A stretch of 11,104 bases of DNA, taken from an uncultured Jeotgalicoccus sp. Its GTDB lineage: Bacteria; Bacillota; Bacilli; Staphylococcales; Salinicoccaceae. The translations under genes and the position numbers were made by a program. Location: assembly GCA_947631305.1 (NCBI GenBank), contig CANRKV010000037.1, positions 1 through 11,104 on the forward strand, in the 5' to 3' direction. Shown here piece by piece: positions 6,119 through 11,104 of the stretch. The notes beneath the pieces are model-generated. The model did no database searches and had not been told where the DNA came from. It saw nothing but the letters and a program-made list of their open reading frames with translations. Numbering within the stretch: the first letter of the stretch is position 1; the number at the start of each line of letters is the position of its first letter.

Positions 6119-7270
6119 ATGCGAAAATCAAAAGTTAAAAAAATGAAGCTGGCATCTTTACTGCTGCTGTCCACTGTACTAATCCCTAACATTGCTTATG
6201 CTGACGAAGAGATAGATGAAAGTATGGAAGCTGAGACTGCTGCAGATTCAGCCGAAGTACAAAATACAGAACAGACAATTAATGAAGAAACAGAGTCACA
6301 AGAGAACGTGGAAACACCGGAAAACACACCGGGAGAAGCGGCGACTGAAGAAGTAACACCAGAACCAGACGTAAATACTTATAATAATGATATTGACACA
6401 AATACAGAGTCAAATTCAGAGAATGTTGAAGAAGAAGCGGTTGATAACAGCGGCGGTGAGAATGAAGAATCCGCACCGATACTGCAGCCTGCAGAACCTG
6501 AAGAAAATCAGGTGGAAACTCCAGCAGAACCTGAGCATAATGAAGAGACAGCTCAGGAAGATGAAGAAACAGAAGTACCTGAAGGAGAAGAAGAGACTCC
6601 TTCAGAGACAGTGGAAGATAGTGAATATGAAGCTGACAGTACACCTGAAATGCCTGTAACAGAAGAACCTGATAACGGCGGAGAAAGCACTCAAGAAGGG
6701 GATATTGGAGAAGAACAAGATGTTATAGAATTGCCGACAGAGCAAATCGACCCGATAGAACCAGTTGAGCCTGAAGGTGAAGAAAGTACGGAAGAATCTT
6801 CAACAGAGGAAAACGCTGTAACAGAACAGCCGGCAGAAGACACTGTGGAAGAACATCAGGAAGCAGTGCCTGAAAACGATAACGCTGAACCTGAAGCAGG
6901 AACAGAATCTGCTGAAGAAGACCCGAGTGCTGTTGGAACTGAGAAGAAGAAATTATACCGTTATGACTACGGAGATATTTTAAATGGAATTTCATTTAAC
7001 GAAGAGAGTATCTATGATGACTTATCCACACTGGATCAGAGAGTATCACGTGTAATGTCTTCAAAAATTATTGAAGAAAAAGATTTAACAGCAGAACAGA
7101 AGCTTGAACTCGAAGAGAATGTGAAAGCTGAACAGACAACCTCGTATGACGGAGAAGAACTCCCGAATACAGGTGAAGCGGATTCGACTAACTATGCAGC
7201 TGCAGGGTTACTAACGATATTCGGTGCTGTATTAGTATTTATGAGCAAGAAATTAAAAACAGATAACTAG
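6119..7270 (+). CDS. LPXTG-anchored surface protein with polyanionic stalk
   Basis: The protein has 383 residues and an N-terminal signal peptide with a strongly basic start and hydrophobic core, probably cut after AYA (residue 28). Residues 29-275 are low-complexity and rich in Glu, Pro, Thr, Asn and Ser. I find no Lys, Arg, Cys, Phe or Trp in that whole stretch. A short charged segment follows (276-347), starting KKKLYRYDYGDIL and carrying normal sequence complexity. Then come the sortase motif LPNTG (348-352), a hydrophobic segment and the basic tail KKLKTDN. It is therefore secreted and linked to peptidoglycan by sortase A. The start at 6119 is chosen because GGAGGGG (6107-6113) lies just before it and the signal peptide begins there; an in-frame ATG at 6053 adds a poor 22-residue extension. 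The function is unknown. The stalk probably spans the wall as an extended, negatively charged spacer. A strong terminator follows. Confidence 0.9.
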   Translation: MRKSKVKKMKLASLLLLSTVLIPNIAYADEEIDESMEAETAADSAEVQNTEQTINEETESQENVETPENTPGEAATEEVTPEPDVNTYNNDIDTNTESNSENVEEEAVDNSGGENEESAPILQPAEPEENQVETPAEPEHNEETAQEDEETEVPEGEEETPSETVEDSEYEADSTPEMPVTEEPDNGGESTQEGDIGEEQDVIELPTEQIDPIEPVEPEGEESTEESSTEENAVTEQPAEDTVEEHQEAVPENDNAEPEAGTESAEEDPSAVGTEKKKLYRYDYGDILNGISFNEESIYDDLSTLDQRVSRVMSSKIIEEKDLTAEQKLELEENVKAEQTTSYDGEELPNTGEADSTNYAAAGLLTIFGAVLVFMSKKLKTDN

Positions 7271-7304
7271 TAGATTATTGATATCTATAAAAGCAATAAA
7301 TTTT

Positions 7305-7339
7305 AAGAAGACCCCGGTTATAAACCGGGGTCTTCTTTT
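7305..7339. terminator. Strong intrinsic terminator after the LPXTG gene
   Basis: AAGAAGACCCCGGTT (7305-7319) and AACCGGGGTCTTCTT (7323-7337) form a perfect 15-bp stem with an ATA loop. The T-rich end of the right arm continues for two more T. The mirrored A/T ends mean it could act in both directions. It separates expression of the LPXTG gene from the adhesin gene. Confidence 0.9.
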
Positions 7340-7390
7340 ATTTTCAGTAAATAAATTATCATTAATTTGTATTTAAATCAAAAAGATGAT

Positions 7391-7419
7391 TTTATAAAAA
7401 GTTGTAAATTAACTATAAT
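7391..7419 (+). promoter_or_regulatory. Candidate promoter of the large adhesin gene
   Basis: A perfect TATAAT lies at 7414-7419, with TTTATA (7391-7396) as a 4/6 -35 match at 17 bases. If used, the mRNA would start near 7426 and carry a 5' leader of about 210 bases before the TTG start at 7638. The surrounding DNA is very AT-rich, so chance matches are likely, and a nearer promoter cannot be excluded. Confidence 0.35.
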
Positions 7420-7449
7420 TATATAGGTAGTAAATGTTATCGGACGGTA

Positions 7450-7478
7450 TAAATAAATTTCTTAAAGAAATTTATTTA
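7450..7478. repeat. 29-base palindrome in the adhesin leader
   Basis: Arms TAAATAAATTTCTT (7450-7463) and AAGAAATTTATTTA (7465-7478) are perfect inverted copies around a single base at 7464. As DNA this could be an operator. As RNA it would form a long AT-rich hairpin near the 5' end of the leader. There is no following T run, so it is not a typical terminator. The gene-free gap 7340-7637 otherwise holds the candidate promoter and the anti-Shine-Dalgarno candidate reported separately. Confidence 0.6.
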
Positions 7479-7552
7479 CTTGAAAAACGGAAATAATAAC
7501 GTGTTTTTACGGCGATGCAAATGTTTTAGTAAAAAGATAGAAGAACTTTGAA

Positions 7553-7641
7553 CCTCCCCTAGGAACGCCCTCGTTTATGCACCTTGGAGTATACCCCGTA
7601 TAACATTGAAATTCTAATTTAATAAGGAGGACATGATTTGA
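7553..7641 (+). promoter_or_regulatory. Adhesin start region: strong SD, TTG start, upstream anti-SD candidate
   Basis: AAGGAGG (7624-7630) is a strong ribosome binding site seven bases before TTG (7638-7640). An ATG at 7633 lies only two bases after it and opens a two-codon ORF (ATG ATT TGA, 7633-7641) that overlaps the TTG. Upstream, CCTCC at 7553-7557 is complementary to GGAGG of the ribosome binding site. Its CTCC can pair instead with GGAG at 7586-7589, helped by AGG (7561-7563) with CCT (7582-7584). The start choice is firm; the RNA pairing is a suggestion only. Confidence 0.5.
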
Positions 7642-10600
7642 AAAAGTTTATTTTTACGTACCTTGCTTTGATCTTGATTTTAAGTTCTATTCTTACATCA
7701 CCGTTATCAATTGTAGCTGCTGAAGTTACGAATGACGATGAAACTAAGCAATTAGAAACTACAATTGAAGCAGAGAAGGCGGCGGCTGAAGAAGCAGAAA
7801 AGGCAGCAGCTGAAAAAGCAGAGAAAGCGGCAGCTGAAGAAGCAGAAAAGGCGGCGGCTGAAGAAGCAGAAAAGGCAGCAGCTGAAGAAGCAGAGAAAGC
7901 GGCAGCAGCAGAAGCAGAGAAAGCGGCAGCAGCAGAAGCAGAGAAAGTTGCAGCTGAAGAAGCAGAAAAGGCAGCGGCTGAAGCAGAAAAGGCAGCGGCT
8001 GAAGAAGAAAAGGCAGCGGCTGAAGAAGAAAAAGCCGCAGAAGAGGAAGCAGCTGAAAAAGCAGAAGCTGAAGAAGAAAGACACGGATTCACACTGGAAA
8101 TTAAAAATGCATTAAACATAGATAATCAAAAAATTACTGCTGAAAATGCAATAGAAGCGGAAGAAACATTCATATTAGAATTGAATGGTCATCTTGCTTC
8201 AGATCATAACTATAGAGCAGAAGATAAAGTGAAATTTAACTTGCCTGCAGGTGTAACACCTTCTGAATCGGTTAACGATAAAGTAATGGCAGGTAACAGT
8301 GCAGTTGCAAACTACACAATTAATAATAACGGTGTAGTGGAAGTCGAATTTTTAGAAGCTGCTGAAGCAGTAAGTAATAAAAATATGGCATTGCAAGTAA
8401 AAGTGAACTTCAATACTGATTACATAGAAAAAAGTGCTGAAGAAGCTGTTATAAATCCAATCGCTGATGAAGCAGCATTGATTGTTCCTATAGCAGTAGC
8501 AGAGAAGCAAGGATTTTCTTTAAATATTAAAGATGCATTAAATACAGATAATGAAAAAATTACTGTTGAAAATGCAATAGAAGCGGAAGAAACGTTCATT
8601 TTAGAAATGAAGGGTCATCTTACTTCTGATCATAATTATGAAGAGAATGACAAAGTAACATATAATTTACCGGACAGTGTAACAACTGCTGAAGCGGTCA
8701 ACGATAAAGCAATGGCTGGCGGCAGTGAAGTCGGAAATTATACAATTAATAATAACGGTGTAGTGGAAGTAGAGTTTTTAGAATCTGCTGAGGCAGTGAG
8801 TAATGAAGATATGGTGATGCAAGTACCGGTAAACTTCAATACTGATATGATAGAAGAAGATGCTGAAGAAGCTGTAATTAATCCAATTGCCGAAGAAGCT
8901 GCACTTGTAGTTCCTTTAGCAGTAGATGAAGAAATAGCAACAGCAGCTGACGGAGAGAGTTTCTTACTTGAAATAAATTCATTCCTCGACATGAATGAAG
9001 AGGAAATAAGTAAAGAAAATGCTAACCTTCCAGATCTAGATGATGAATTTATAGTGAGATTGAACTGGGAGCTTGTAGATGGTCACACTTATAAAGAGGG
9101 TGATACTGTTGCTTTTAATATCCCCGATGCATTGAATATTTTCACAGCAACAGATGGAACATTGACTACTCCAGAAGGTGACGATGTTGTTGATTTTGTA
9201 GTGAATATGGACGGAACAGTAGAATTCACATTTTTAAACGCTGTTGAAAACCTTAGTCAAGTAAGAGGATATTTAAATATATATACTTCGATTGACAGTG
9301 AAAATGCAGAAGTTGAAAATGGCGAAGTTATAGTATCTCCAATTGGCGATGAAGGCGAAAAGAGATTCCCTGTCAATTTAAGTGAGAAAGAAAAAACAAT
9401 TGAAAAAACTGGAGAACCGAATACATCATATAATGCAAATGAACTCAACTGGGAAGTTACGATTAACAGAGATCGTGAAAGCCTGAAGAATGCAACGGTA
9501 TCAGATGTACTCCCTAAAGGCACTGAATACCTTGATGGAAGTCTTAAAGTAACAGAACTTAATGTAGACTTAGAAGGTAACATTATAAGTGAAGGTGAAG
9601 AGATTTCAATTACACCAAGCGTTTCAGGTAATACACTTAATATTCCATTTGGAGATATTAATAAAGCGTACAAGATAGAGTATGTGACGACAGTTACAGA
9701 CGATGAAGTATCTGAGTTTAATAATAATGCAACATTAACAGATGATGAGTTAGATGATGTAAGTGCAGGAGCGACAGTAACAATTAAGCGCGGAGAACCT
9801 CTTAATAAGTCATACGAAAGTTACGATGCTGTAACAGGTGAAATTACTTGGAGCATAGATTTTAACTTTAATGCTAAAGACCTCCAAGGTGTTACTTTAA
9901 GTGATAACTGGACTCCTGCAGGCTCATTAAATCTTGTAGCAGACAGTATGGTATTTACTCAAATGGAAATTGATGCGGAAGGAAATGCTACTGAGACAGG
10001 TGTAGCTGGACTGCCGGAAGGTGCTTCAATTAATTCTTTATCAGACGGCTTTGAAGTTACAAATATTACGACTGATCAACCGTACAGAATTACTTATAAA
10101 ACGAAAGTTAATTCACGAGTGATTGAGGACTTTAAAATTGATAATACAGCGAGCTTTGATGGCAATACGTCAACGGCAGGTACAACTGTCGGTCAAGTAG
10201 CAGGTGTGAAAACTTCACCATCTGTTAACCATCAAACTAAGACAATAGACTGGCAAATCAAAGTAAACAGTGATCAACATCACATGGAGAATATTTCTAT
10301 TACCGATACGTTGAGTGAAGGAGTAACTTTGGATCCGGAGACTGTTAATGTAACGATAGGCGGAGCTAATTATACGGACTTTACAATATCGGGAGATACT
10401 CCATTTACTATAGATTTCCCTGATGGTTTTAAAACATCAGAAGAAATTATTATAAATTATACTAGTGACTATAACCCTAATATTATGCCGAACTTAACTG
10501 CAAAAAATACAGCAGTGATTGCTTGGGATGACGAAGGCGGGAATTCTCACAGTATAAATGTTAATGCAGACAGAAAAATTAATGGTATGGCTGCAGACAG

Positions 10601-11104
10601 TAATATGAAACAGGGAACTTTAGACCTTGCTAATAAAGAAATTGATTGGCGTATTTTTGTTAACTACAATCAAAATAATTATGAAAACTTAATTATTTCT
10701 GATGCTCCACAAGGAAATCAGAAGCTTGTTGAAGATTCTATAAGAATTCACAACTGGACAATCGACAAAAATGGTAATCACAGAGTTGGTGCTGATGTGA
10801 CAGGGGATTTCCCAGGAGCAGTAAGTATCAGCGATAACAACTTTAACGTAAACTTAGGTGAAACTAATAAAGCATACGTCATCCAGTATTCAACATCATA
10901 TGGTGGATTGAGTGATGTACAGCCAGAATACGTTAATGATGCAACAGTATTTAATGGAACAGAAGAACTGGATAAATTAAGTGCCAAAGTCGGAGTAACA
11001 AACTATAACTCTTATGCCTCGAAGAGTGGAGTTCAGAATGGGCTGAAGATGGACTGGTCTGTGAATGTAAACAGCGGTCAGCAATTAGTCAATGGTTTAA
11101 CTCT
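7638..11104 (+). CDS. Giant secreted adhesin with collagen-binding-like repeats, partial at 3' end
   Basis: The reading frame is open for 1155 codons to the window edge. It starts at TTG 7638 behind AAGGAGG. No in-frame ATG precedes the signal peptide, and the first downstream in-frame Met lies far inside the protein, so TTG is well supported. Residues 1-28 are a signal peptide (KK, hydrophobic core, IVAA); there is no YSIRK motif. Residues 44-147 are an Ala/Glu/Lys helical repeat. Residues 149-290 and 291-432 are two closely similar units, and about 440-581 is a divergent third, each resembling adhesin beta-sandwich domains. From about 586, repeats of about 134 residues carry the pattern W-x-(I/V)-x-(V/F)-N, then a (V/I)(S/T)D strand. 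They resemble the Cna-type collagen-binding domain (PF05737). The C-terminus, probably with a sortase signal, is outside the window. Probable role: attachment to host or surface ligands; the ligand is unknown. Confidence 0.9.
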   Translation, partial: MKKFIFTYLALILILSSILTSPLSIVAAEVTNDDETKQLETTIEAEKAAAEEAEKAAAEKAEKAAAEEAEKAAAEEAEKAAAEEAEKAAAAEAEKAAAAEAEKVAAEEAEKAAAEAEKAAAEEEKAAAEEEKAAEEEAAEKAEAEEERHGFTLEIKNALNIDNQKITAENAIEAEETFILELNGHLASDHNYRAEDKVKFNLPAGVTPSESVNDKVMAGNSAVANYTINNNGVVEVEFLEAAEAVSNKNMALQVKVNFNTDYIEKSAEEAVINPIADEAALIVPIAVAEKQGFSLNIKDALNTDNEKITVENAIEAEETFILEMKGHLTSDHNYEENDKVTYNLPDSVTTAEAVNDKAMAGGSEVGNYTINNNGVVEVEFLESAEAVSNEDMVMQVPVNFNTDMIEEDAEEAVINPIAEEAALVVPLAVDEEIATAADGESFLLEINSFLDMNEEEISKENANLPDLDDEFIVRLNWELVDGHTYKEGDTVAFNIPDALNIFTATDGTLTTPEGDDVVDFVVNMDGTVEFTFLNAVENLSQVRGYLNIYTSIDSENAEVENGEVIVSPIGDEGEKRFPVNLSEKEKTIEKTGEPNTSYNANELNWEVTINRDRESLKNATVSDVLPKGTEYLDGSLKVTELNVDLEGNIISEGEEISITPSVSGNTLNIPFGDINKAYKIEYVTTVTDDEVSEFNNNATLTDDELDDVSAGATVTIKRGEPLNKSYESYDAVTGEITWSIDFNFNAKDLQGVTLSDNWTPAGSLNLVADSMVFTQMEIDAEGNATETGVAGLPEGASINSLSDGFEVTNITTDQPYRITYKTKVNSRVIEDFKIDNTASFDGNTSTAGTTVGQVAGVKTSPSVNHQTKTIDWQIKVNSDQHHMENISITDTLSEGVTLDPETVNVTIGGANYTDFTISGDTPFTIDFPDGFKTSEEIIINYTSDYNPNIMPNLTAKNTAVIAWDDEGGNSHSINVNADRKINGMAADSNMKQGTLDLANKEIDWRIFVNYNQNNYENLIISDAPQGNQKLVEDSIRIHNWTIDKNGNHRVGADVTGDFPGAVSISDNNFNVNLGETNKAYVIQYSTSYGGLSDVQPEYVNDATVFNGTEELDKLSAKVGVTNYNSYASKSGVQNGLKMDWSVNVNSGQQLVNGLT
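7773..8027 (+). repeat. Tandem Ala/Glu/Lys repeat: eight 24-base then three 21-base units
   Basis: Inside the adhesin gene, eight 24-base units (7773-7964) encode octads of the type EKAAAEEA. Three 21-base units (7965-8027) then encode heptads EKAAAEA or EKAAAEE, followed by irregular Glu/Ala/Lys-rich sequence to about 8078. The encoded segment should be a long helix or single alpha-helical stalk near the mature N-terminus. All units are multiples of three, so slippage would change length without breaking the frame. Confidence 0.9.
8082..8933 (+). repeat. Tandem 426-base duplication in the adhesin gene
   Basis: Two adjacent units of 142 codons (8082-8507 and 8508-8933) are about 73% identical in protein by my hand alignment, and long DNA blocks match closely. 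Shared segments include ENAIEAEETFILE, NYTINNNGVVEVEFLE and EEAVINPIA. A third, more divergent unit starts near 8955 and ends near 9380. This suggests one recent and one older domain duplication. Confidence 0.85.
9393..11104 (+). repeat. Series of collagen-binding-like domains (about 134 codons each)
   Basis: The conserved Trp of each domain falls at residues 605, 738, 872, 1004 and 1140 (codons at 9450, 9849, 10251, 10647 and 11055). The spacings are 133, 134, 132 and 136. Each is followed by an Asn-containing strand and then by a strand ending SD or TD, as in NVTI..D-type Cna domains. A terminal segment (EYVTTV, TYKTKV, NYTSDY, QYSTSY) recurs before each next unit. The fifth unit is cut by the window edge. 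The DNA copies are diverged, so these are older duplications than the 426-base pair. Confidence 0.8.

Noticed and set aside
6279..6995. Leu-rich antisense frames and a Lys-rich shifted frame over the LPXTG stalk
   Set aside because: They are complements or frame shifts of the Glu-rich codons, with no start signals or recognisable protein features.
7340..7637. Riboswitch, T-box, tRNA or CRISPR in the adhesin leader
   Set aside because: No tRNA cloverleaf, T-box sequence, known aptamer core or repeat-spacer pattern is visible. Only palindromes and short pairings can be supported.
7619..8119. Long open frames on both strands across the Ala/Glu/Lys repeat (Ser/Ala-rich antisense, Lys/Gln/Arg-rich shifted frame)
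   Set aside because: They are shadows of the short-period repeat in the adhesin gene. They have no independent ribosome binding site, and the TTG-started frame has a signal peptide and continues in real domains.

Overview
The window looks like chromosome from a low-GC Gram-positive bacterium (Bacillota). AGGAGG-type ribosome binding sites, SigA-like -10 boxes, an LPXTG wall protein and the neighbourhood ABC-F gene / rex / tatA / tatC all fit. That neighbourhood resembles the Bacillus subtilis ydiF-rex-tatAy-tatCy region. Codon use and surface-protein style suggest a relative of the Staphylococcaceae (Jeotgalicoccus, Macrococcus or Salinicoccus type). The genus is inference.

Layout. 1-1676 (minus strand): an ABC-F ATPase whose C-terminal end lies outside the window. 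Divergent from it, starting at 1803 (plus strand), is a tight run: rex (NADH-sensing repressor), tatA, a GNRA-loop terminator-like hairpin, tatC, and a GH32-fold protein related to sucrose-6-phosphate hydrolase. Next comes an RpiR-family regulator with its own promoter, in which a perfect palindrome sits between the -35 and -10 boxes. From about 6020 the region changes to cell-surface genes. The first is a 383-residue LPXTG protein with a long polyanionic stalk, closed by a strong terminator. After a 297-base leader region comes a very large secreted adhesin with a TTG start, which runs off the right edge. It has an Ala/Glu/Lys helical repeat, two near-duplicate 142-residue units plus a divergent third, then a series of about 134-residue collagen-binding-like repeats.

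How the genes may work together. Rex links the NADH/NAD+ state to transcription, and TatA/TatC form a minimal two-component twin-arginine translocase. The GH32 protein has an intact reading frame but has lost two of the three catalytic carboxylates of its family: the nucleophile Asp is Ala40 and the RDP Asp is Asn163. Several substrate-site motifs are altered as well. With a sugar-phosphate-type regulator next door and no sugar transporter in the window, it is best read as a pseudoenzyme, possibly a ligand-binding or regulatory protein. This is the strongest candidate for something undescribed here. The two surface proteins are probably expressed separately, because a strong terminator divides them. 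The adhesin leader contains a large palindrome, an anti-Shine-Dalgarno candidate and a two-codon upstream ORF that overlaps the TTG start.
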